DNA from: Bolinopsis microptera | Lineage: Eukaryota > Ctenophora > Tentaculata > Lobata > Bolinopsidae | NCBI RefSeq assembly: GCF_026151205.1 | Contig: NC_087077.1 | Span: 8,981,983 to 9,045,982, forward strand | Direction: 5' to 3' | DNA length: 64,000 bases | Part shown: positions 54,607-64,000 of the stretch, piece after piece | Layout: every line of letters starts with the position of its first letter | Numbering within the stretch: the stretch's first letter is position 1 | Made by a program: the position numbers and the translations under genes | Notes under the pieces: model-generated | Databases searched by the model: none | Seen by the model: the letters and a program-made list of their open reading frames with translations, nothing else | What the model was told of the DNA's origin: nothing

Positions 54607-56856
54607 GCTCATAACTAGTCCATGATTTTTAAGTGTTCCCCAAATTCCCGAGTACGCCACCATGGCAACAATTATTCTGTGTTCATAGATGATTCACGAC
54701 TGTTTATACGACTCATTCTATGACATAAAAGTCATGATTCAGTAGATGCCCTCTAGCTAGACGGTACTTGATTCTAGCTAGACGGTATGTGATTACTTAG
54801 ACATTACAGAAAATTCCTAGCTCCTTACTTAGACATTACAGAAAATTCCTAGCTCGGCCGTTCCCTCAATTCACGACATCATTCATTGCACCGAGTTCTA
54901 CGTCATGAGGTGCCCTGGCATATTCTGTGGAACAATGTTATAGTAGGAATAATAAGTTTTCAGACTGATTTCAGCTTCCTATAATGGGATTTTGTTATAT
55001 GCCGCAGCTTCCATAAGAGGTACATGATCTCTCCAAACAGAAAAAAACTATATTACCGTAACTTAAATGACCGAAATTCCAGATGACACTGAAAACGAAA
55101 TTGGTCGCTCACTGCCGGCCGTATTTTTTGGTATCTGTATAGTTCTTACTCTGTTTGACAAGCATGTGGATATTCAGGAAATTATAAATAACAACCTTTT
55201 CCAAATGACATGGACACAAGCTTCCTGAGAAGTATCTATGATGAGCCAATAAGAAAGGCGTATCGATTTCAGTCTCTTAACTTTTTTCCACGCTACTTTC
55301 CACACTATATCAATAGGAACAGTGATCCAAACGTTTTGGATAGTTAGATGGTGGGGACGTAATTAACTTATCGAGTTTTTAAAAAGAAGCATAATCAAAT
55401 AATGATATAAACTTCCAGGATGCTCTAGAGCTCCTACACACTATTTCCATTTAACATTTCATTCGTACAATCTACTTTGCTCATCAGTTCTGAAGGTTTG
55501 TGATAAATTGTATTTTTTAGAAGTGGGAATTTGCGTGCAGTGATTTATCGTCTGAATTTAAAAAATAGAATCACCTTGTGCTATGACTTTTCTAAATTCT
55601 TCAGATTTACCTCCTTTCAACTGGTGATATTGTTTTAGAATTGTATCTAATCCATTGCTAACATTGTTTTAGGTGACCCTGGGCACAATAAGTCAGAGCG
55701 TATTTCCGGATTCAACAACGTCTCTTTAGACGCAACCATTTCTGGAAATTTAGGATCAAATTGGTTTCGCAGCAGACACCACCAAAAGCTACTAGTCCAA
55801 ATCCAGGAATCCTCATTTTCGCGAAATTATCCAACATATATGAAGAGACTGCCTTCTATGTCATTCATTGACATGATTCTTGAATATGACATTGGAAATT
55901 TCACAAAATGGCGACACCCACCTGATTGACAGTATGCATTTGAGTGGTCTGCTCAAACCATAATATGAGTTCTTACACAGGTAAAACGGTAAGTGGTTTA
56001 CATTGAAGTTGATCTTTATTTATTTACAGGGTGTCCCAGGATTAGCGTCCCGGTAAAAATTTCATTACCTCAGGTTGAATTAGGTCCTGGGAATTAGTTT
56101 CAGAGTTAGTTTCAGTGAGCCAAAAGGGCAAAAGTTTGAGCCAGTGAGCCATAAATCTGAGCCATTAATCCAAAAATATGAACCGAATTGTACCCTGAGT
56201 CTCAGGTCACAAGTCAAGAGTATATTATACTCACCAGATTGCACTGGCTTACTTTTATGAATGACCCCTATGATTCCCATTAATCGTTAAATTCTACACT
56301 GGACTATCTACTCAACGTCAGCTCAACGTCAGCTCACGCTCATCATATTTAATTTCTCAATCATAAAACTTATTGCTATGTACTATACAAATATTTTCAT
56401 CAAAAAAATCTTTGGGACACTACTTCTGGGACAAACTGTATGAGGAATCTCTCTTGTCAACAAAGGAACCATAATCTTCAGACCCATCGTGTAAGTAAAA
56501 TAAAACATGCGGTGTACCTTAGGTTGAGTTAGGTCTACTGATAGGAGGTGCCATACTATACCTATATTAACAAAGTAGCAACCTCAGTTAACAGTAGTGC
56601 ACGGTTGAATATAAATTAGAAGCTTGAAAATGTATGAGGATTGACATTTTGAGAGGATTGACATTTTGAGAGGATTGTTGGCAAGAGGATTCCTGGTGTA
56701 AATACAGGAAAATGAAATGTCGATTATAAATAAACACAAATATTTCAGTGATCAACGATGACAGTTCTAGCTCTGAACACGAAATCAGAGGAAAAGGTAA
56801 TTAATTAATTGATTGTGGGGAACTTAACTCCATTTCGCATTACTTCTTCTAATGTA
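54607..56856. other. Region upstream of the last visible UBE2O exon
   Basis: More N-terminal UBE2O exons were sought on the minus strand and none could be supported. Contains a 32-bp tandem duplication at 54793-54856 (TTACTTAGACATTACAGAAA...) and a single mariner-type end, TACAGGGTGTCCCAGGATTA, at about 56025-56050 with no partner found. Confidence 0.5.
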
Positions 56857-57624
56857 CAGGGTGGGCCAAAAGTCAGTACCCATACGTTGGCCTTTATAGC
56901 TCAGTCACTGAGTGCCCAATTTAAATACTTCTTTCTGGTATGACTTAGTACCACCACTGGTTCGAGGAATTTGTCAACTCGAAAAATATTCGCGTTCATT
57001 TTTTTCAAATGGAGGTTCATTTTCACATTTATTTGATAGTTTGGATAATCGGATCAAGCTAAATGTTATTGAATTGTGTTTGGCCATTCGAATTACGTTT
57101 GTCCTGAAAGAATTAGAACTGTAGCTTCTCAGATGACCGAGATATGAAGCATAACGAGTTTATTCATTACGTGTGATCAGGTGATTGGTTTACCTAATCA
57201 CGTGATAAGGTGCCCCCATTAACTACCCCGTTAAACATTATGGGAATTGTTAAGGGTGCCCAATTAAGGTGTCGTGTCACGGTGTCACATAATCACCCAG
57301 TCAATATTGTTAACGAGATACAGAAAATGCTTGATAACTTCGTCATTTCTAATCCGTTTTGCCTCATGTTTTCAGATCATATGCAACATTTGATAATCTA
57401 CCGTCTCTGAAAAAAATTAGGCGTTCAGCATGTTCAGAGAAAACAATATAGGTGTTTTAATATTGAATGGGCTTGGTCTAAAATATTCGAATTTTCAAAT
57501 TTTGACGACGGAATCCTCGAACCAGTAAGTACAGTATGCCATCTGCAAAGCAACAGCTCTCAAATATAAAACACGGCAGAGCTATTAAGGCCAACGTATG
57601 GGTACTGACTTTTGGCCCACCCTG
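56857..57624. mobile_element. Mariner-like non-autonomous element, 768 bp
   Basis: Inverted ends starting CAGGGTGGGCCAAAAGTCAG are identical for 38 bp and match at 45 of 46, flanked by TA duplications (56855-56856, 57625-57626). A second inverted block containing CTGGTTCGAGGA lies ~85-115 bp inside each end, so the element can fold back extensively. No DD34D-type transposase was recognised in its frames. Confidence 0.85.
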
Positions 57625-57842
57625 TAGATTCACATTTTTAGCACATTTGGTACTGAAACTTCCAGTTTTTATAGAGTCCCTTTATTTCTGGATACGTGGC
57701 TAGTATCTAGATAACGAATGTGGTGGCCCCGTTTGGTATCAATAATCACTCAAAATGAATTTTTATTCTCACTTTGGATTAATAGTTCTCCTTTATATAT
57801 AAGGTTTTTTTTGAGGATGGTGTGTGACTGTAACGGGTCCGC

Positions 57843-59156
57843 ATGACTGCCAAAGTCAGTACGTTTAACGCCTCGAGGAAGATCGCAGGATTCCTAGTCT
57901 ACGCTACTCTTTTCATCATGGCTACGACACTCAATTTTGGGACATGGAATGTTTGCGGTCTATCGACCACATACAGGCAACACTTCGTTGCAGAGGACAT
58001 TGACAGATATAACTTAGACATTTTAGCACTTCAGGAGACCAAGACACGTGAATACTTGGAAACAACACTCCCTGGACATCATCGATTGTTTTTGTTTGAT
58101 CAGAGACACGATAGACACGGTGGACTTGGGTTTATTGTTAACAAGCGTTTTTTGGAATGTATAGTATCGCATCATCAGATCAGTGACAGAGTTGTTTATA
58201 TGGACTTTAAATTAAGTGCTAAAAGGGTGGATCAACCACCTTGTCATATCAGAATTGTTAATTGTTACAGCCCTACGAATCCCAAGTCAGTTCAGAACCC
58301 CCGATTAGCGACCCAATTTTACGAGGAGCTACTCGAGGCTATCAGTGTTCCTGCTAGATTTGAAGTATGGATGTTAGGCGACTTTAATGCCAAACTTGGC
58401 AAAAGAAGCCCTGTTGATGTAGAAAATGGTTTACATGTGAATATTGGTAGACATGGTGTTGGGAGGAGGAATGAAAATGGTGAAAGGTTGCTACACTTTC
58501 TCACTGCTAATGGCCTGTTTGCTGCCAACACTTCATTCTCCCATAGCAGCAGACACATTACCACACGGACTGGTTGGATTCGGGATCGAGCAACCAGGAA
58601 AAGTAAACCTTATTTCCAACAGATTGACTTCATACTCTGCAAGTCCAGAAGCAAGGCACTGCTAACTGATGCCAGGTCATATGCAGGTACAAAGCACCGC
58701 AGTGACCATAAACTTGTTGTTGCCAAGGCAGATTTTTCGCAGCGCTTCAAGTTGTACAAGGAAAGCAGAGCATTTCAAAAGACTTATAACACAACAACCT
58801 TGATTGGAAGCAAACAAGTTCAACAACAATATCAGCAAGAACTTCGTCAGAAACTTGAGCAAACTGTATCATATCCTGACTTTACCTCCAACAACACGGA
58901 ACAGCAATTTGATATGCTTTTTGGTGAAGTTAAAGAAGCTGCTGTTTCCACTGTGGGTTTTCGTGAGCCACAGCGAAAGAGGAATCATTCCTCTGACAGT
59001 CAAGTTGTTAGCATGTCTGAAGAAAGGAAACAACTTTTACAACAACTGAACAACAACGAATACAGAGACAGGACAGCTCTCAGAGCTAAAATCAACAGGC
59101 TCTCAAACGACATTACTAAACGGTTGAAAACATTGAGAGTTGAGTTAGCAAACAGC
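57843..59156 (+). pseudogene. LINE ORF, endonuclease part (interrupted)
   Basis: AP-endonuclease motifs in order: FGTWNVCGL, LALQETK, LGDFNAK, QIDFILC and HRSDHKLV, which supply the Asn, Glu, Asp/Asn and SDH catalytic residues of LINE endonucleases, the enzyme that nicks target DNA for target-primed reverse transcription. The reading frame is intact up to the insertion, where the host sequence LRVELANS is followed by foreign sequence and a stop at 59187-59189. Confidence 0.9.
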
Positions 59157-60065
59157 CCGAGTAGTGTTCGAAAGGGCGCCCTGTTTTGACATACCTCCTG
59201 AGCCGGTACTCATTTCCTCTCTGAGCTAGCTAGTGTATATCAGTTTCTTGTTGGTGTTTTGTCTGTGTTTGTTTGTCCGTAGTAGGAATTTACTGTAACT
59301 TTGGAGACTGGGCGCAGTAATGTCCCAGAGGGTTTGTAACATCATGGATGCTGACTAAGCTTACCTGATCCTCTCCAACTTGTATTAGTACACTACTTCA
59401 TTCACACCAGTCATTTCACTACATTAAACTGATTGAGGTTATGCCCTTTGTACATGCTGAAGCGATATGCTATGATGAGTGGAATATGAGTTAGGATCAG
59501 TTTGGTCCGTTTCATGGCAAAAACATTTATTGATTTTGTATTAACCCTTCGGGGCTTGCGTGACCCTTATCATAGAACTGGTTTTCAGGACTGGCAGTCT
59601 GACCTATTGCCTTGCCAGCATAGGTGTACTTATATAGTTTTGCATGGTTCAGTTGCATAGTAGTGTCCGAATTGCACTGTTTCTAGCCCGAGTAGTGTTC
59701 GAAAGGGCGCCCTGTTTTGACATACCTCCTGAGCCGGTACTCATTTCCTCTCTGAGCTAGCTAGTGTATATCAGTTTCTTGTTGGTGTTTTGTCTGTGTT
59801 TGTTTGTCCGTAGTAGGAATTTACTGTAACTTTGGAGACTGGGCGCAGTAATGTCCCAGAGGGTTTGTAACATCATGGATGCTGACTAAGCTTACCTGAT
59901 CCTCTCCAACTTGTATTAGTACACTACTTCATTCACACCAGTCATTTCACTACATTAAACTGATTGAGGTTATGCCCTTTGTACATGCTGAAGCGATATG
60001 CTATGATGAGTGGAATATGAGTTAGGATCAGTTTGGTCCGTTTCATGGCAAAAACATTTATTGAT
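59157..60065. mobile_element. Insert of one 531-bp unit plus a 378-bp repeat of its start
   Basis: Begins CCGAGTAGTGTTCGAAAGGG at 59157 and again at 59688. The two 378-bp segments (59157-59534, 59688-60065) look identical by eye, and 153 bp lies between them. Flanked by the 12-bp duplication TTAGCAAACAGC (59145-59156, 60066-60077). No open frame of note and no TG...CA LTR ends. It could be a miniature terminal-repeat retroelement, a Penelope-like non-autonomous element, or a tandem multimer copied from a circular RNA. Confidence 0.8.
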
Positions 60066-60077
60066 TTAGCAAACAGC

Positions 60078-61802
60078 CTAGCTGACTCTATAGCCACCAT
60101 AGACGAAGGACGGAGAATGTTTGAAGCTGCTCGTCAACTATCAGGCAAACAGAAAACGGGTGCAGGCTCTGTGTCTGTTTTCAACACTGACAACCAACTG
60201 GTAGATAATGAACGAGACAAGGCTGAAATCATTCGCCAGTACTTCGAAGAACACTACACTGGACCTGACAGTGAACCACCACTAGAACCGTTCACAGGTA
60301 AACCTAGGCCCCTTCAAAACCCCATTACAGCGTTTGAAGTTGAGCTTGCGGCCAAGAAACTCAAGAACGGTAAAGCTGTTGGACCAGATGGGATCCCAAA
60401 CGAATTTCTCAAACACTCTCCTGAAATCTTTTTTTCCACATTTGCACAACTTACTAATCGATCCTTTGAGCTCCATGAACATGTACCTTCTTTCACAGAG
60501 GGATACCTTACTCCGCTCCAAAAACCTGGAAAGCCACTAGGCCCCCCTAAGAGTTTGCGCCCACTTTGCCTACTAAACGGTACTAGAAAGATATTGTCCA
60601 TGATAGTCTTAAAGCGCATCCAAAGGCAAGTATCTCAGTACACTGGTCCTTGGCAGAATGCCTATAAACCTGGCCATAGTTGTGCAAATATCGTTTGGAC
60701 CCAGCGAATACTAGTGTCAGTTGTCAAGGAAAAACGCTGGTCTCTTCATAAGATGGGCATTGACATGTCCTCTGCTTTCGATACCATAAAGAGGTCGGTA
60801 TTACTTGACATTTTAGCTGATGCTGGTTGTAGTGAGGACGACATTCGACTGGTAAGGTATTTGCTCGCAAATACTAAACTGAAGATCAAAGTGAACTCAA
60901 CAATATAGGGAGAGTTTATTGTCACGATTGGAGCTTTTCAAGGCGACAGTTTGTCTGGAAACTTGTTCACTCTATATCTGGCAGCAGCACTTTACCACCT
61001 GCGTGCTGTTATGTCCTATCTAAGACCTAACCCTCCCATAGCTGAGAATCTGTTACCCCTCGAGTGGGAGTACGCAGATGATGTTGATTTTACTGATGAG
61101 GATAAAAGCAATTTGGAGTCTTTGTTGCCAATATGTAAAGAAATATTGGAAGAGTGGAATCTTTTTGTCAATGAGTCAAAAACCGAGTTCACCCACTTCT
61201 ATCTGGCCAGCAAGAACGAGGTTGATAACAAAGGAGAGAAACTCAGAGGTAGAGAACCTTGGAGGTCATCTATCTCTTTAGGCTCTAAGTTGTGTAGCAT
61301 CGAAGATGTCAAGAGACGATGTATACTTGCTAACATTGCTTTTCAGAACTACAAAAAAGTCTGGGAACAAGGTAGACGTATACCCTTGAAGATTCGACTC
61401 AAGATATATGAAGCACAAGTTGTTTCATTACTGATGTATAATTGCAACAGTTGGGCAACATCTAAACAACTCCTTCAAAAACTTGATGTCTGCCACAGGA
61501 ATCATCTCCGTACGATCATCGGCATGACCTACCCTAATGTCATACGAAATGTGACTCTATACAAACGCTGCGAAGTTGTTCCACTAAGTGAGCGTGTTGC
61601 TCGTGCACGGTGGAGAATGCTCGGTCACATCCTCCGCAGTGATAATAACTCACCTGCCCAGCTTGCCTTACATTTTGCTGTAGAGAGTCAGAGTTTGATG
61701 AGAGGTAGAGTCGGACGACACCAGTCAAACTTGTTAAAAACTATTTTGAACGATTTTTTTATTAAATACTTTTCAAATTTTACAGAGTACAGCAATAGAT
61801 GA
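60078..61802 (+). pseudogene. LINE ORF, reverse transcriptase part (one in-frame TAG)
   Basis: Continues the endonuclease frame at LADSIATIDEGRR. RT motifs: GKAVGPDGIPNEFLK, PLCLLNGTRKI, AYKPGHSC, MGIDMSSAFDTIK, GAFQGDSLSGNLF and the YADD box (WEYADDVDFTDED). A TAG at 60906-60908 interrupts the frame just before GEFIVTIGAFQGDS; the frame is otherwise open to 61802. The endonuclease-RT-C-terminal order is that of RTE-like LINEs. Confidence 0.9.
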
Positions 61803-62171
61803 ATATAAAATAGAATCGTTCAAAATATCGCCCCCATCTGTAAAATATGATGGGCACCCAAACACGGTAAACACATAGTTGACTATGTCCGCAGTAACTT
61901 GGACCCATTACATCGAATTAATCTAAATCCAAAAATTTATGAAAAAATATTTAATAACAAACAAATCCATGGTGAATAACTGTGGATATAGAGTCAAAAT
62001 TGGTATTTCAATACGTCAAATTCCAGATACATTAGATACAGGTCTGAAATGGTCATTAATGTGTGAGAAGGTGTGCGGGTGAAGTGTGATATGATGTTGA
62101 AAGTATAGGAAGGTAGATAAAAAAATTAATAAAACAAAAATAATAATAATATGGGGAGCAAAGAGACTAGG
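61803..62171. other. 3' ends of the two converging LINEs
   Basis: The plus-strand LINE tail and the minus-strand LINE 3' UTR meet here. Inverted TTGAACGATT / AATCGTTCAA at 61746-61755 and 61814-61823 lies near the end of the first. An AATAATAATAT simple repeat at about 62140-62152 is on the 3' side of the second, as often seen at CR1/Jockey-type tails. Confidence 0.5.
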
Positions 62172-64000
62172 CTAGACTGTTGTTTCACTATCCAATAAAC
62201 ATTTCCATAGATGCTTAGTGACCTCAGCTTTGAAAAGGCTAGTAGACACAATCTGTCTTACCTGTAAAGGGAGTCCATTCCACAGTATATGGGTTCTGTA
62301 GAAAAATGATTTTGCCAGTGGGCTATTTGAGGTACATGTGGTGTGTGAATTCTGACTTAACTTAGGTAAAATTGATGACACAATAGACAGACTGTCGAGG
62401 TGGCAACGTCTTAGTCGAGAAGTGCCCTGATATAAAGAGAGATAGTGAGGCAGCGATACAGGAATTAAATTGTTAAGAACTTTGTGGAAAAAAATAAGAT
62501 CATTCAAGTCAAACTTTTGAGACAAAGGGAGAATGTCGACAAGCTTGCACTTTTTGACATATTGCTCAGGTGGATAACTGCGGCCCTCTTCAGACAGAAT
62601 CCATTTAATAGCTCTCTTTTGGAGACTTGGTTTTCCTGAAACAATAAGCACTTTACATTTTGCTGGATGGAATCGCATTTTGTTTCTTAGTGCCCAGTCA
62701 GAGAGATAGTCTATATCCATTTGTAAATTAGTATTATCAGAAGATGAATGTATTTTGCGCCAGATTTTTGTATCATCGGCATACAAAACAATATCAGTAT
62801 TATCCGAAAGGCCAAGAGGAATATCATTGATAAACAATACAAAAAGTAAGGGACCAAGAATAGAGCCCTGGGGGACACCAGAATTAACTGAGAGGGTAGA
62901 TGACATCTCATTACCAATAACCACTCTTTGGTAACGGCCTTGAAGGTAATTGGTAAGAAATTTGAGAAGTGTACCATCAATGTTATATAAGGTCTTTAGC
63001 TTATGAAGAAGGATATCATGATTTACAGAATCAAATGCCTTAGCAAAATCAAAATACACAACATGATTGATAATGTTTTCGTTAAGAGACAATGCCAGGC
63101 TATCACAAAAGTCAACCATATTGGTTGTGCATGACTTGTGCTCTAGAAAACCATGCTGCCTGGGATCAAGAAGGGTAATTGTCAAAGAAAGCAGTTTACG
63201 TTTAACAATGCGCTCAAAAACTTTCATGACTAAACAAGTAAGGGATATTGGTCTATAGTTTTCAACCTCACTTTTCTTACCTTTCTTAAATATTGGGACA
63301 ACATTTGCAAGTTTCCATTCTTGTGGAATGTAGCCGCTGTTGTAAGATCCGCGAAAAATGCATGTTAGAGGGTAAGCTAAACCTACGGAACAATTTTTGA
63401 GAATTTTACCGTGTATGCCATCTGGTCCCTGGGCTTTATTTGAATTAATATTTGAAAGAAGCTTACGAACATCCCGATGATCGAAGTCAATATCAAAATC
63501 AACATCATTGACATAGGAGATGTCAGTGTCATAAAGTGAAGGATCCGAAAACTGGTTATAAAAGAAAGAATTGAAAAGTTCAGCTTGAGCTTTGGGTTTG
63601 AACCGAAGCTGTCCAGAATAACTAACACAATTAGGAATACGGCAGGAGTTAGATTTATACTTAACATGTGACCAAAACTTCTTAGTTATAAGCGCTGGAT
63701 CATCACTATTGAAAAGATTGTCTCTTATTTTGGCTGATGAAAGCCTCTTAAAATCTTTACGGCTAGTAACAAACTTTAACTCATCAGAAATAGAACCAGA
63801 AATTTTAAATTTAGCTCTGAGTCTATCTTTTTTACGGCATGAAGAAAAAAGTTCACTATCGAACCACGGGGGTTGAAACTCTGATTTAATAGTTACTTTA
63901 GGAATATGTATATCAACTAAATTCATAATGCAGTCTTTAACTAACTTCCAAGACGAATCAGGATCTAGGCATTCTAGGACTTGCCAATTAATCGAGCATA
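62172..64000 (-). CDS. CR1/Jockey-type LINE reverse transcriptase, 5' end beyond window
   Basis: The frame is open from the right edge: SINWQVLECLDPDSSWKLVK precedes the Met at 63926, so the true ORF starts outside. RT motifs: NKAQGPDGIHGKILK, WKLANVVPIFKKGKK, NYRPISLTCLVMKVFERIV, QHGFLEHKSC, VYFDFAKAFDSVNH, SGVPQGSILGPLLFVLFIND and IVLYADDTKIW. The C-terminus has LWNGLPLQVRQ, typical of Jockey/CR1-class ORF2. No internal stop was seen in the visible part, suggesting a fairly young copy. Its endonuclease would lie beyond 64000. Confidence 0.92.
   Translation of the reverse strand, partial: CSINWQVLECLDPDSSWKLVKDCIMNLVDIHIPKVTIKSEFQPPWFDSELFSSCRKKDRLRAKFKISGSISDELKFVTSRKDFKRLSSAKIRDNLFNSDDPALITKKFWSHVKYKSNSCRIPNCVSYSGQLRFKPKAQAELFNSFFYNQFSDPSLYDTDISYVNDVDFDIDFDHRDVRKLLSNINSNKAQGPDGIHGKILKNCSVGLAYPLTCIFRGSYNSGYIPQEWKLANVVPIFKKGKKSEVENYRPISLTCLVMKVFERIVKRKLLSLTITLLDPRQHGFLEHKSCTTNMVDFCDSLALSLNENIINHVVYFDFAKAFDSVNHDILLHKLKTLYNIDGTLLKFLTNYLQGRYQRVVIGNEMSSTLSVNSGVPQGSILGPLLFVLFINDIPLGLSDNTDIVLYADDTKIWRKIHSSSDNTNLQMDIDYLSDWALRNKMRFHPAKCKVLIVSGKPSLQKRAIKWILSEEGRSYPPEQYVKKCKLVDILPLSQKFDLNDLIFFHKVLNNLIPVSLPHYLSLYQGTSRLRRCHLDSLSIVSSILPKLSQNSHTTCTSNSPLAKSFFYRTHILWNGLPLQVRQIVSTSLFKAEVTKHLWKCLLDSETTV

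Larger units (their letters stand above)
57843..61802 (+). mobile_element. RTE-like LINE with a 909-bp insertion and one in-frame stop
   Basis: Encodes an APE endonuclease followed by reverse transcriptase in a single frame (about 1013 codons when the insert is discounted). The insert at 59157-60065 and its 12-bp target duplication split the frame between the two domains. The 5' and 3' boundaries are approximate. The C-terminal region (WATSKQLLQKLDVCHRNHLR, RARWRMLGHILR) resembles the region downstream of the reverse transcriptase in RTE-like elements. Confidence 0.88.

Noticed and set aside
54339-54663. Open frames encoding Val-Cys-Arg-Gly-Leu-Ser-Gly-Phe repeats
   Set aside because: Translation of the 10-bp minisatellite inside a TIR element, not a protein gene.
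57210-57410. 66-codon frame in the mariner-like element as a transposase fragment
   Set aside because: No catalytic DD34D or helix-turn-helix motif; composition like random AT-rich translation.
59157-60065. Hammerhead ribozyme in the 531-bp repeat unit
   Set aside because: Near matches such as CTATGATGAG and CGAAAGGGCGCCC exist, but the conserved core with three stems could not be assembled on either strand by eye.
1-64000. CRISPR arrays, bacterial operons, replication origins or riboswitches
   Set aside because: The sequence is animal genomic DNA; the tandem arrays lack spacers between repeats and no prokaryotic signals are present.

Overview
The window is animal nuclear DNA. It has GT-AG introns up to about 12 kb, AT-rich non-coding DNA, many small DNA transposons, two non-LTR retrotransposons of different families, and a short interstitial TTAGGG tract. 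The muscleblind gene encodes four CCCH fingers. As I recall the family, protostome muscleblind proteins have two, so the host is more likely a non-bilaterian animal (for example a cnidarian) or an invertebrate deuterostome. I cannot name the species.

Three host genes lie on the minus strand. (1) 1552-32397 is a muscleblind (MBNL) splicing regulator. I assembled it from nine coding exons with agreeing splice sites and phases, about 518 residues, four C3H1 fingers in two pairs. (2) 34481-54292 is the 3' part of a UBE2O-type E2/E3 hybrid ubiquitin ligase. Thirteen exon positions run from an SH3-like region through an acidic segment and a coiled coil to the UBC domain with its catalytic Cys. Its first ~550 residues were not found here. 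(3) 39904-42534 is an intronless class C GPCR of the mGluR/CaSR type, nested on the same strand inside a 10.1 kb UBE2O intron.

Layout: 1-1551, MBNL 3' flank; 1552-32397, MBNL with three large introns rich in satellites and MITEs; 32398-34480, intergenic; 34481-54292, UBE2O with the nested GPCR; 54293-57842, minisatellite/MITE and mariner-like DNA; 57843-61802, an RTE-like LINE (plus strand) interrupted by a 909-bp insert; 62172-64000, a CR1/Jockey-type LINE reverse transcriptase (minus strand) running off the right edge.

Main observations: a tandem exon pair in UBE2O whose 35-bp spacing and frame both force mutually exclusive use; an unclassified 909-bp insert made of a 531-bp unit plus a 378-bp repeat of its start, flanked by a 12-bp target-site duplication; a 22-copy 14-bp array, each copy with a CACGTG E-box, just upstream of an MBNL exon; repeated dispersed GTCACGTGAC palindromes; a candidate 327-bp MBNL cassette exon made of Gly-Leu-Gly-Asn repeats; and two TIR-bounded elements that carry minisatellites. 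No searches were run. All identifications come from reading motifs, splice sites and repeat structure.
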